Translations under genes and position numbers: made by a program | The notes under the pieces: model-generated | Databases searched by the model: none | What the model saw: the letters and a program-made list of their open reading frames with translations, nothing else | What the model was told of the DNA's origin: nothing | Shown here: positions 1 to 6,563 of the stretch, piece by piece | How the letters are laid out: each line of letters starts with the position of its first letter | Position numbering within the stretch: the first letter of the stretch is position 1 | NCBI GenBank assembly: GCA_937967685.1 | Contig: CALBTX010000105.1 | Coordinates: 1-14,660, forward strand | DNA length: 14,660 bases | Direction: 5' to 3' | Origin: an uncultured Bacillaceae bacterium | GTDB lineage: Bacteria; Bacillota; Bacilli; Caldalkalibacillales; Caldalkalibacillaceae

Positions 1-105
1 GACCTGATGAAAGTTAATCGTCACAAATAAGTCAATTGTTATCCCAAAGTCCATCGCTAGTCAAAGAGTCCAGCACTACAAAATTATTGTTCACAGGGAA
101 GAGCT

Positions 106-1059
106 ATGAAAAAAAGATACTTATGGTTTGCTCTCATTGTTCTGTCATTCATTTCTGTTTTTGTTGGCATCACGGATGTGTCACCGCTTGATCTTTTTCA
201 CTTAACGGATCACCAGATGCAAATTTTACTAGCCAGCAGAATCCCCAGGCTGATGAGTATCGTTATCGCCGGGTCCAGCATAAGCATATGTGGTCTCATC
301 ATGCAGCAGTTAACCAGGAATAAGTTCGTCTCCCCGACAACGGCGGGGACAATGGATTCGGCCAGATTGGGCATTCTTGTTTCCTTACTGCTGTTTACTG
401 CGGCCAGTCCTTTGGTCAAGATGGTGGTGGCCTTCGTCTTTGCCTTGCTCGGCACGTTCATTTTTATGAAAATACTGGAAAAAATCAAGTTCAAAGACAC
501 GATTTTTATACCGTTGGTCGGCTTGATGTTTGGGAATATCCTTGGTTCAATCACGACCTTTCTGGCCTACAAGTATGATTTGATTCAGAATATGTCTTCC
601 TGGCTGCATGGCGATTTTTCGATGATTGTGCAAGGCCAGTATGAAATACTGTACATCACCATTCCCTTGATTGTGCTTGCTTACCTGTTTGCCGATCGAT
701 TTACGGTTGCCGGAATGGGGGAGGATTTCTCCAAAAACTTAGGCTTGAACTATAGGCAAGTCGTGAATATCGGTTTAATTATCGTCGCTTTGGTCACGGC
801 TTCAGTCGTTTTGACGGTCGGCATGATCCCGTTTCTCGGCCTGATCATCCCAAACATTGTCTCCATTTACCGCGGGGACCATCTGAAAAACAGCCTGTCA
901 CATACCGCATTACTTGGGGCCGTCTTTGTCCTGTTTTGTGACATTCTCGGTCGCATCATTATTTATCCGTACGAGATTTCCATCGGCCTCACCGTCGGTG
1001 TGTTGGGAAGCGGGATATTTGTTTATTTATTGATGAGGAGAAGGGCCTATGCGTCTTAA
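106..1059 (+). CDS. yclN: Iron-siderophore ABC transporter permease, YclN-like (FecCD family)
   Basis: This is one of two membrane permease subunits of an iron(III)-siderophore importer; in Bacillus subtilis YclNOPQ imports petrobactin-type siderophores. The 317-aa protein is almost entirely hydrophobic with multiple predicted membrane helices. It carries FecCD-type signatures: the N-terminal LLASRIPRL followed by a Gly/Ser-rich helix (ISICGLIMQQLTRNKFVSP), and near the C-terminus GMIPFLGLIIPNIV, the loop region that contacts the ATPase. Length matches the family (about 315 aa). The ATG follows a modest GGGAAGAG ribosome site. The end overlaps yclO by 11 bp, indicating translational coupling. 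No Fur box is visible in the 105 bp upstream, so the promoter may lie outside the window. The substrate is inferred from resemblance to YclN. Confidence 0.93.
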   Translation: MKKRYLWFALIVLSFISVFVGITDVSPLDLFHLTDHQMQILLASRIPRLMSIVIAGSSISICGLIMQQLTRNKFVSPTTAGTMDSARLGILVSLLLFTAASPLVKMVVAFVFALLGTFIFMKILEKIKFKDTIFIPLVGLMFGNILGSITTFLAYKYDLIQNMSSWLHGDFSMIVQGQYEILYITIPLIVLAYLFADRFTVAGMGEDFSKNLGLNYRQVVNIGLIIVALVTASVVLTVGMIPFLGLIIPNIVSIYRGDHLKNSLSHTALLGAVFVLFCDILGRIIIYPYEISIGLTVGVLGSGIFVYLLMRRRAYAS

Positions 1060-2005
1060 AGGGAAACTGGCCGTTTTAGCCGTGATGGCCGTGGCGACAG
1101 TGATCATTTACCTGTTTATCCAGGTGGGGAGTAACTGGGATTACGTTCTTCCGAGACGAGGGATGAAAGTTGTGGCCATGTTGCTCACCGCGGGGGCCAT
1201 TGCCTTTTCAACCCTGGTGTTCATGACGATCACGAATAACCGGATCTTAACCCCGAGCATTATCGGCTTGGACTCGCTATATTTGTTGATTCAGACCGTT
1301 GTCATCTTTGCCTTTGGCTCCGCGACTTTGACGATGATGGACAGTCATTTTCAATTTTTGCTGACCATCGGCCTGATGGTGCTGTTTTCCGCCCTTTTGT
1401 ACCAGGTGTTGTTCAAAAAAGAGGGGCAAAACATTTATTTTCTGTTACTCGTCGGTATCATTTTGGGCACTTTTTTTGAAAGCATCTCCACTTTCATGCA
1501 AGTGTTGATTGATCCGAACGAATTTCAAATCGTTCAGGACCGGATGTTTGCCAGTTTTAACAATGTGAACACCGACTTGCTTTGGATCGCTATCATCTCG
1601 GTCATTTTCGTGGCAATGTATTTAACCAGATTCGTTAAATATTTGGATGTGTTGTCGCTGGGCAGGGAGCAGGCGATTAATCTGGGCGTCGACTACGATG
1701 CGGTAGTCAAAAGATTGCTGACGGTGGTCGCCATCCTTATTTCCGTTTCCACCGCCCTGGTAGGACCGATTACCTTTCTCGGATTGCTTGTTGTCAACGT
1801 GGCTCATGAGTTTTTGAAAACCTATCGACACAACTATTTAATCGCCGGTTCCATCTTGATTGGCATCATCGCCGTCGTCGGGGGTCAGCTGATTGTTGAA
1901 AGGGTGTTTACCTTCTCGACAACGTTAAGCGTCATCATTAATTTTATCGGCGGGATTTACTTTATCTATTTACTGTTAAAGGAGAGTAAATCATGGTTAG
2001 CGTAA
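1049..2005 (+). CDS. yclO: Iron-siderophore ABC transporter permease, YclO-like (FecCD family)
   Basis: This is the second permease subunit, expected to pair with YclN to form the transmembrane channel for the ferric siderophore. The 318-aa polytopic protein has the FecCD layout: an early helix, the segment MTITNNRILTPSIIGLDSLY (paralogous to the RNKFVSPTTAGT stretch in YclN) and a C-terminal GPITFLGLLVVNVAHE coupling region. It starts inside the last codons of yclN, with GAGGAGAAGG just upstream of the ATG, and overlaps yclP by 13 bp. The three genes are therefore almost certainly co-transcribed and translated in a coupled way. The family call is firm; the siderophore specificity rests on similarity to the Bacillus Ycl system. 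Confidence 0.93.
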   Translation: MRLKGKLAVLAVMAVATVIIYLFIQVGSNWDYVLPRRGMKVVAMLLTAGAIAFSTLVFMTITNNRILTPSIIGLDSLYLLIQTVVIFAFGSATLTMMDSHFQFLLTIGLMVLFSALLYQVLFKKEGQNIYFLLLVGIILGTFFESISTFMQVLIDPNEFQIVQDRMFASFNNVNTDLLWIAIISVIFVAMYLTRFVKYLDVLSLGREQAINLGVDYDAVVKRLLTVVAILISVSTALVGPITFLGLLVVNVAHEFLKTYRHNYLIAGSILIGIIAVVGGQLIVERVFTFSTTLSVIINFIGGIYFIYLLLKESKSWLA

Positions 2006-2751
2006 AAAATGTGACGAAAAAGTACGGCTCCAAAAAAGTCGTCGATCATGTATCTCTGAAGATCAAAAAAGGGAAGCTCACTTCGTTCATTGGCCCCAAC
2101 GGGGCAGGCAAGAGCACCTTGATTTCGATGATCAGCCGCCTCATTGCCAGGGATGAAGGTGAGATCTATATTGATGATCGGGAAATCAGCACTTGTAAAA
2201 GCAATGATTTGGCCAAAAAAATCTCCATTCTCAAACAGTCCAACCATATCAATCTGCGCTTAACCGTCAAAGAGCTGGTCTCATTCGGGCGCTTTCCGTA
2301 TTCACAGGGCCGGCTGACCGCCGAGGATATGGAGCAGATCAACAGGGCGATTCAATATGTCAATCTGGAAGATATTCAGGACAAATATTTGGATCAGTTG
2401 AGCGGGGGACAGCGACAGAGAGCCTATATTGCCATGGTCATTGCTCAAGATACGGAATACATTCTCTTGGACGAACCGCTGAACAATTTGGATATGAAGC
2501 ATTCGGTGCAAATCATGAAGATACTTAGAAAACTCGTCGATGAAATGGGTAAAACCGTGATCATCGTCATTCATGATATTAATTTTGCTTCCGTTTATTC
2601 AGATTATATAGTTGCTTTGAAAGACGGTAAGATTATTAAAGAGGGACCTGCCGATGAAATCATTCATCAAGATGTACTGAAGGACATTTATGACATGGAT
2701 ATTAGTATCGAGCAGATTAACCGCTGTAAAATTTGTGTTTATTTCGCATAA
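1993..2751 (+). CDS. yclP: Iron-siderophore ABC transporter ATP-binding protein, YclP-like
   Basis: This is the cytoplasmic ATPase that powers the YclN/YclO channel. The 252-aa protein has every ABC motif in order: Walker A GPNGAGKST (34-42), Q-loop Gln82, signature LSGGQ (136-140), Walker B ILLDE (157-161), the D-loop NNLD just after it and the switch His194 (VIHD). The ATG has a good AAAGGAG site eight bases upstream, inside the yclO 3' end. The C-terminus (KICVYFA) resembles the ICVYF ending I recall for B. subtilis YclP. The final codons and the stop lie inside the first unit of a degenerate 22-bp repeat array, so the last residue may have been shaped by that repeat. Confidence 0.95.
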   Translation: MVSVKNVTKKYGSKKVVDHVSLKIKKGKLTSFIGPNGAGKSTLISMISRLIARDEGEIYIDDREISTCKSNDLAKKISILKQSNHINLRLTVKELVSFGRFPYSQGRLTAEDMEQINRAIQYVNLEDIQDKYLDQLSGGQRQRAYIAMVIAQDTEYILLDEPLNNLDMKHSVQIMKILRKLVDEMGKTVIIVIHDINFASVYSDYIVALKDGKIIKEGPADEIIHQDVLKDIYDMDISIEQINRCKICVYFA

Positions 2752-2840
2752 GGCTCCAGGTTATTTCGCATAAGATTTCAGCTTATTTAAGTATAGGACT
2801 TCAGCTTATTGCCCGCAGCTTATTGCCCATAAGACTCAAG
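2739..2840 (+). repeat. Degenerate tandem repeat, about 22-bp units, five copies
   Basis: Five head-to-tail imperfect units can be read: 2739-2760, 2761-2782, 2783-2805, a short 14-bp unit 2806-2819, and 2820-2840. Units 1 and 2 share TTATTTCGCATAAG exactly; units 2 and 3 share the ending TTCAGC; unit 5 has TTATTGCCCATAAGACT. Unit 5, with its preceding C, can fold as CTTAT-tgccc-ATAAG, so the units are weakly palindromic. The first unit contains the yclP stop codon (2749-2751). No poly-T tract follows, so this is not an obvious intrinsic terminator. Its function is unknown. Confidence 0.8.
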
Positions 2841-2887
2841 TAAAGGAAAAAGTTTGGGCCATTGTCCTTAAATCAGTTTAGAATCTA

Positions 2888-2915
2888 TTGACAGCAGGAG
2901 GAATCCTGCTATGAT
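2888..2915 (+). promoter_or_regulatory. Sigma-A promoter of yclQ
   Basis: The -35 TTGACA (2888-2893, perfect consensus) and -10 TATGAT (2910-2915, 5/6) are separated by 16 bp. The spacer is filled by a perfect inverted repeat, AGCAGGA-ggaa-TCCTGCT (2893-2910). The Fur box begins three bases after the -10, over the expected start of transcription. This gives yclQ its own iron-regulated promoter separate from yclNOP. Confidence 0.85.
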
Positions 2916-2917
2916 AT

Positions 2918-2940
2918 ATATTGATAATGATTATCAATAT
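2918..2940 (+). promoter_or_regulatory. Fur box
   Basis: A perfect palindrome of 23 bases is centred on G2929 and contains the classic core GATAATGATTATC (2923-2935). This matches the Bacillus Fur operator. It lies directly downstream of the -10 element and covers the likely transcription start, so iron-loaded Fur should block yclQ transcription. Confidence 0.95.
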
Positions 2941-2972
2941 CATTTTTAAATACACAATATGGGGTGATCATA

Positions 2973-3986
2973 ATGAAGAAAGTCTGCTTGTTGTTGATCA
3001 TGGCTGTTTTGGTCGTTTTCGCTGTGGCCTGTGGTTCGGACAGCTCCAACGAGGGCCCTGAAGGTGAGGAAGCTCAAGAGGCGAAGACAAACGAATCCGC
3101 TGAGGCAACGGATAATCAGTCCACTGGTGCGGAGACGGAAGAAGAGAGTGAAGAAATTGTCGTTCAGCACGAACTGGGGGAAACGCCGGTTAAGAAAAAT
3201 CCTGAGAATATCGTTGTCTTTGATTACGGTATCCTTGATTCGTTGGATCGGTTGGGCGTTGAAGTGGCCGGCGTGGCTCAGGACAGTCTGCCTACATATC
3301 TTGCCAAATATGAGGATGATCAGTACGCCAATATCGGCAGTTTGAAAGAACCGGATTTTGAAAAAATTCACGAATTGCAGCCGGATTTAATCATCATTTC
3401 CGGAAGACAGGCCGAATTGTATGACCAGCTTTCGGAAATCGCTCCGACGATTCATTTGGGAGTGGATTTCACGCGCTATATGGATTCATTCCAGGAAAAC
3501 ATGAACACGTTGGGCGCCATTTTCGGTGCGGAAGATGAGATTGAAGAAGAACTGGCGGCAGTTGATGAAGCCATTCAAGCCTTGAATGAAAAAGCTTCAG
3601 CGAGCGGAGCAAACGCCCTGATCATTTTGGCCAATGACGGCAAAGTTAGTGCATACGGTCCAGATTCCCGCTTTGGATTTATTCATGATGTGTTCGGTTT
3701 TGCTCCCGTCGATGAAAATATTGAAGCGTCGACGCACGGGATGAGCATCTCTTTTGAGTATATCGTCGAAAAAGACCCGGATTATTTGTTTGTCATTGAT
3801 CGGGGAGCTGTTGTCGGTGGTGAATCATCCGCTCAACAAATGCTGGAAAATGATCTCATTAAAAATACACAAGCGTACGAAAATGATCGCATCGTCTATT
3901 TAGATCCTGAGTTCTGGTATCTGTCCGGAGGCGGGCTGGTATCCGTTTCGGAAATGGTCAAGGAAGTGGACTCCAGTATAAAGTAA
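2973..3986 (+). CDS. yclQ: Siderophore-binding lipoprotein, YclQ-like
   Basis: This is the extracellular, membrane-anchored receptor that hands the ferric siderophore to YclNO. From the chosen ATG (2973, six bases after GGGGTG) the product is 337 aa; an in-frame GTG at 2964 lies inside that ribosome site and is less likely. The signal peptide MKKVCLLLIMAVLVVFAVAC ends in a lipobox Cys20. An acidic low-complexity linker (about residues 21-62, rich in E, D, S, T, A) precedes a periplasmic-binding-protein fold with VVFDYG, the SLKEPDFEKIHELQPDLIIISGRQ stretch in two parts, ANDGKVSAYGPDSRFG, HDVFGFAP and a C-terminal YLSGGG. These closely follow B. subtilis YclQ, the petrobactin receptor. The linker looks longer than in B. 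subtilis. Regulation by Fur is expected from the adjacent operator. Confidence 0.95.
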   Translation: MKKVCLLLIMAVLVVFAVACGSDSSNEGPEGEEAQEAKTNESAEATDNQSTGAETEEESEEIVVQHELGETPVKKNPENIVVFDYGILDSLDRLGVEVAGVAQDSLPTYLAKYEDDQYANIGSLKEPDFEKIHELQPDLIIISGRQAELYDQLSEIAPTIHLGVDFTRYMDSFQENMNTLGAIFGAEDEIEEELAAVDEAIQALNEKASASGANALIILANDGKVSAYGPDSRFGFIHDVFGFAPVDENIEASTHGMSISFEYIVEKDPDYLFVIDRGAVVGGESSAQQMLENDLIKNTQAYENDRIVYLDPEFWYLSGGGLVSVSEMVKEVDSSIK

Positions 3987-4110
3987 AGTTTAAAGTTTCT
4001 TATCTTCAGGCTGAGTCTCTTCATCAGTGAGAGATTATTTCAGATCAATGATCTTATAAAGTTATAAAAACGGCCTTAAATGAATATGCTGAACGTGGAG
4101 TAGCAAGTGA

Positions 4111-4140
4111 AAAAAGGTGTCTGCTGAAAGACACCTTTTT
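4111..4140. terminator. Bidirectional intrinsic terminator
   Basis: An 11-bp perfect stem, AAAAAGGTGTC (4111-4121) and GACACCTTTTT (4130-4140), encloses an 8-base loop. It has a T-run on both strands. It lies between the convergent yclQ and YceI genes and can stop transcription from either side. Confidence 0.9.
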
Positions 4141-4190
4141 CTGCTTGCGTTTCTGCTTGCGCATGTGCTTAAAATGTATAAGCTTCATGT

Positions 4191-4727
4191 TCATGCGGTT
4201 TCCTTTTGAGCTTCCAGTTCAATTGAGATGTTCACATCTTCACCAACGAGGACACCGCCGGTCTCAAGCGTATTGTTCCAAGTGAGGCCAAAATCAGTGC
4301 GGTTGATTTTTCCTTCTGCGCTGAACCCGGCGACTTCATTGCCCCAGGGATCCTTTCCCTGCCCTTCGGCGGTGACGGTAAATGTCGCCGGTTTTGTTGT
4401 CCCGCGGATGGTCAAGTCTCCGGTGACGTCGTATTGGTTTTCTCCTTTTCTGACAATATTCGTGGACTTGAACGTCATTTTCGGATGGTTTTCCGCATCG
4501 AAGAAATCGGCCGATTTCAAGTGATTATCCCGGTCTTCGTTACGGGTGTCGATGCTGTTAATATCCACGCTGAATTCAATATTGGCCGTCGTCAAGTCTT
4601 CCGGATCGGCTTCCACTGAAGCCTCAAATTCGTGAAATGTCCCTTTGACTCTGGATACCATCATATGTCTAACTGAGAAATCAATACTTGTGTGTGCTGG
4701 ATCTACTTTCCACTTCGTTTTGGCCAT
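4191..4727 (-). CDS. YceI-family lipid-binding-like protein
   Basis: YceI-family proteins are small beta-barrels of lipocalin type that bind isoprenoid-like lipids in known structures; their cellular role is mostly unsettled and some are stress-induced. The 178-aa product shows family hallmarks: the opening KWKVDPAHTSIDFSVRHMMVS, the central DFFDAENHPKMTFKS, DLTIRGTTKPATF and the C-terminal VGEDVNISIELEA. It has no signal peptide, so it is probably cytoplasmic, unlike E. coli YceI. The start was chosen at the ATG nine bases after GGGGAGG. Two in-frame ATGs further upstream (4745 and 4736) lie within or against that ribosome site and are unlikely. It has its own strong promoter starting only ten bases beyond the spoVAB stop. 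Confidence 0.92.
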   Translation of the reverse strand: MAKTKWKVDPAHTSIDFSVRHMMVSRVKGTFHEFEASVEADPEDLTTANIEFSVDINSIDTRNEDRDNHLKSADFFDAENHPKMTFKSTNIVRKGENQYDVTGDLTIRGTTKPATFTVTAEGQGKDPWGNEVAGFSAEGKINRTDFGLTWNNTLETGGVLVGEDVNISIELEAQKETA

Positions 4728-4809
4728 GACGTACATCCTCCCCATTTTTCCTCATGTCGGGCTGAGAGACGCTTTTGATCATCCGCCCCATGATTATTTT
4801 ATGTAAGTA

Positions 4810-4838
4810 ACTATACAATAATAAAGTAGTATTGTCAA
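4810..4838 (-). promoter_or_regulatory. Sigma-A promoter of the YceI-family gene
   Basis: Read on the minus strand, TTGACA (4833-4838, perfect) and TATAGT (4810-4815, 5/6) are separated by exactly 17 bp. The leader to the start codon is about 75 bases. The promoter directly follows the spoVAB stop codon with no terminator between, so spore-stage read-through into the YceI gene is also possible. Confidence 0.85.
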
Positions 4839-4847
4839 ATCAACCGC

Positions 4848-5276
4848 TCATGATAAGGGTGTGAAGAAAATCCATTGAAACAAGGAGCCGATCACCTTGC
4901 CCAGGACCATCGCCATTAACAACCACACAATGCGCCCGGCTAATCCGATGCGTTTGGCCAGTATGGGCCAAACGTTTAACACTTCGGTTAAAGCGGCGGC
5001 CAACATGCCGACGAACGCACCGGCGACCGCGCCGTAAACCATAGAAATGTCAAAAGGCAAAGCGAAGCGGACATCCCTTAACCCGCACCATGTCCAGAAG
5101 ATCGTACCCACGATCAGCGCCCACTGATAGGCATGGGTAAAAGCTTGTGTTTTCGTAATTTGCGCCAAACGAGGAATGATATCGAGGACAATCAGAAAAG
5201 CGACCAGCCCTGCACCGACTACGACCCCGCCGGAAAATCCGGTGATGATGACCAGAAGGATGCTAAGGTGCGTCAT
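4848..5276 (-). CDS. spoVAB: Stage V sporulation protein AB
   Basis: SpoVAB is a small integral membrane protein of the SpoVA system, which moves dipicolinic acid into the forespore and out again during germination. The product is 142 aa, close to the usual length for this protein, with several hydrophobic segments. Family-typical stretches are GAGLVAFLIVLDIIPRLAQ, FVGMLAAALTEVLNVWPILA and the ending WLLMAMVLGKVIGSLFQW. The ATG at 5276 overlaps the spoVAA end by 14 bp. An AAGGAGG site lies 15 bases upstream, rather far, but the upstream in-frame ATG (5306) precedes that site and adds residues that do not look like a SpoVAB N-terminus. The usual next genes (spoVAC onward) are absent downstream. 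Confidence 0.93.
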   Translation of the reverse strand: MTHLSILLVIITGFSGGVVVGAGLVAFLIVLDIIPRLAQITKTQAFTHAYQWALIVGTIFWTWCGLRDVRFALPFDISMVYGAVAGAFVGMLAAALTEVLNVWPILAKRIGLAGRIVWLLMAMVLGKVIGSLFQWIFFTPLS

Positions 5277-5892
5277 CCAGCTTTTTTTGAACCTCCTTAT
5301 TCTCATTCATGGCGATATAGTGATCCAAGTTTTGTTGATAATTAAATATTTCTACTTCTAAAGGACTGGGCTCCTCATTCAACCGTTTTTTAAACACATG
5401 GTTAAAAAATATGATCATCCCCGCGCCGATGCCGATCGAATACGGAATTTGCAATAAGAGAGGGTGAGGGTCTTCTTTGCCGGTCAGCATATGATAGATT
5501 TTTTGATGGACGGCCTGCATGCTGACGTCTTCATGGAAATTCATAATCGCTAAACCCGAACCGATGAAGAGCACCACCCAGACGAATAAGACGAGTAAAA
5601 ATGTCGGCGATTTGGCAGGACGGACCACCTCGACGATCGCCTGACTCGGGCCAAAAGATTCAACGCTTAATTCCGGCGCGTGTGTTTTGATGAAACGAAT
5701 GATTTGCATGACGTCGAGAACGACAAGTTGTTCGTCCTGATCGGTAATCGTATACACTGGTGTTTGGGTCAGCTTTGATTCATAGTCTGGATGAACAATA
5801 TATTGGGCGATGTCCCCGAGGAACACCGGTTGATGCGGTTTAGCCTCCAGTTTGTGGCGCAAGCGAATATATATTTGCTGTTCCCGCCCCAT
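5263..5892 (-). CDS. spoVAA: Stage V sporulation protein AA
   Basis: SpoVAA is a forespore inner-membrane component of the SpoVA dipicolinate channel complex. The 209-aa product has a soluble N-terminal domain (about 1-95) starting with IYIRLRHKLEAKP and FLGDIAQYIV, typical of SpoVAA. Two membrane helices follow at about 98-118 and 146-166, then a charged tail. The ATG is preceded by GAGGTG at five bases. The gene overlaps spoVAB, so the two are translated together. Expression in the forespore under sigma-G would be expected from the family; a weak candidate promoter is listed separately. Two adjacent palindromes sit in the leader. Confidence 0.93.
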   Translation of the reverse strand: MGREQQIYIRLRHKLEAKPHQPVFLGDIAQYIVHPDYESKLTQTPVYTITDQDEQLVVLDVMQIIRFIKTHAPELSVESFGPSQAIVEVVRPAKSPTFLLVLFVWVVLFIGSGLAIMNFHEDVSMQAVHQKIYHMLTGKEDPHPLLLQIPYSIGIGAGMIIFFNHVFKKRLNEEPSPLEVEIFNYQQNLDHYIAMNENKEVQKKLDDAP

Positions 5893-5908
5893 GCCATCAC
5901 CTCATTTA

Positions 5909-5932
5909 AGCACTGTGCTTTGGAATGATTCC
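5909..5932. repeat. Two adjacent perfect 11-bp palindromes in the spoVAA leader
   Basis: AGCAC-T-GTGCT (5909-5919) and GGAAT-G-ATTCC (5922-5932) are separated by two bases. They lie between the candidate promoter and the ribosome site of spoVAA. They could be operator half-sites or small RNA hairpins; nothing further is visible. Confidence 0.6.
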
Positions 5933-5933
5933 C

Positions 5934-5959
5934 TGTAGTGTGCCCTTTTTTTTCAATAC
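5934..5959 (-). promoter_or_regulatory. Weak sigma-G-like promoter candidate for spoVAA
   Basis: On the minus strand GTATT (5955-5959) is followed after 14 bp by CACTACA (5934-5940). This loosely resembles the sigma-G pattern (GNATR, about 15-18 bp, CATNNTA-like), with mismatches in both boxes. The position, about 40 bases before the start codon, is right, and spoVA operons are known sigma-G targets. The match alone would not be convincing. Confidence 0.25.
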
Positions 5960-5999
5960 GATCCCTTCTATCCTTTTGGAACGGGGAAATGCTTTTTGA

Positions 6000-6027
6000 T
6001 TGACATTTGGCTGAAAAGAGGTACAAT
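6000..6027 (+). promoter_or_regulatory. Sigma-A promoter of the marR-efflux operon
   Basis: TTGACA (6000-6005, perfect) is followed after 16 bp by TACAAT (6022-6027, 5/6). It lies about 90 bases upstream of the MarR start, with an operator-like palindrome immediately downstream. Confidence 0.85.
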
Positions 6028-6030
6028 TTA

Positions 6031-6044
6031 TTTCGTATGCGAAA
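6031..6044. promoter_or_regulatory. Probable MarR operator
   Basis: TTTCGTATGCGAAA is a 14-bp near-perfect palindrome (12 of 14 bases symmetrical, TTTCG/CGAAA arms). It begins four bases after the -10 and covers the expected transcription start. Placement and shape fit a MarR dimer site for autorepression of this operon. Assignment to this particular regulator is inference. Confidence 0.65.
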
Positions 6045-6117
6045 GATTCATCTGCGTAACAATTGATCAGCGAGTCTTCTATTTTAGCGTGAGCTTTTGG
6101 AGTAGGTGTTATTCATT

Positions 6118-6543
6118 GTGAACGAACAGGAAAAAATTTTGCATATTGTCCGCTCTTTCCGCAAAGTGAACCGGGCATTATACCAGCTCTTAAGCGAAGA
6201 AGCCAAAGCGCTGGAGACGACGGCCATTCAAATATTGGTCATGAGGGCTTTGGCCAAGTCTCCGGACATGAGTCTCGGAGAATTAGCTGAACGGCTTCAG
6301 GTCGGCAACAGCACGATGAGCGGAATCGTTGAGCGTCTTGTCCAAGCCGGGTTAGTCATCCGTGAACGCTCCCAAACTGATCGCCGCTCGTTAACGATGC
6401 GACTGACGCCCAAGGGGGAGGCGACACAACGAGAAGCGCATTTTTTATTTATGGAACGTTTATCCGGAATATTGCAGATCCCAGACGAGGATCTGCAGTA
6501 TCTTTTAGACATGCATGATCTGATCTTGGAGAAACTGCAGTAG
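6118..6543 (+). CDS. MarR-family transcriptional repressor
   Basis: This is a DNA-binding regulator, probably a ligand- or stress-responsive repressor of itself and the downstream efflux pump. The product is 141 aa, usual for MarR. The winged helix-turn-helix is clear: SLGELAERLQVGNSTMSGIVERLVQAGLV in helices 2-4, and the wing with the family-typical DRRSLTMRLTPKG (D-R-R and T-x-x-G). The GTG start at 6118 is nine bases from AGTAGGTG. Another in-frame GTG at 6106 overlaps that site and is less likely. No cysteine is present in the product, which argues against an OhrR-type Cys redox sensor. The next gene starts about 20 bases after the stop, so the two form an operon. Confidence 0.92.
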   Translation: MNEQEKILHIVRSFRKVNRALYQLLSEEAKALETTAIQILVMRALAKSPDMSLGELAERLQVGNSTMSGIVERLVQAGLVIRERSQTDRRSLTMRLTPKGEATQREAHFLFMERLSGILQIPDEDLQYLLDMHDLILEKLQ

Positions 6544-6563
6544 AAGGGGAGATGGCATCCAGT

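Noticed and set aside
1..105. Possible gene end (frame closing at 28-30) or Fur box before yclN
   Set aside because: The nine residues are too few to judge and no GATAATNATTATC-like palindrome is present; nothing reliable is seen here.
2739..2840. CRISPR-like interpretation of the repeat array
   Set aside because: Units are contiguous with no unique spacers, and no cas genes are present.
2964..2972. GTG start for yclQ three codons upstream
   Set aside because: The GTG is part of the GGGGTG ribosome site for the ATG at 2973, which gives a normal signal peptide start MKK.
4014..4050. TCTCT...AGAGA and AGATC-aat-GATCT hairpins after yclQ
   Set aside because: Short, AT-rich stems without a T-run; the strong terminator at 4111-4140 accounts for the ends of both genes.
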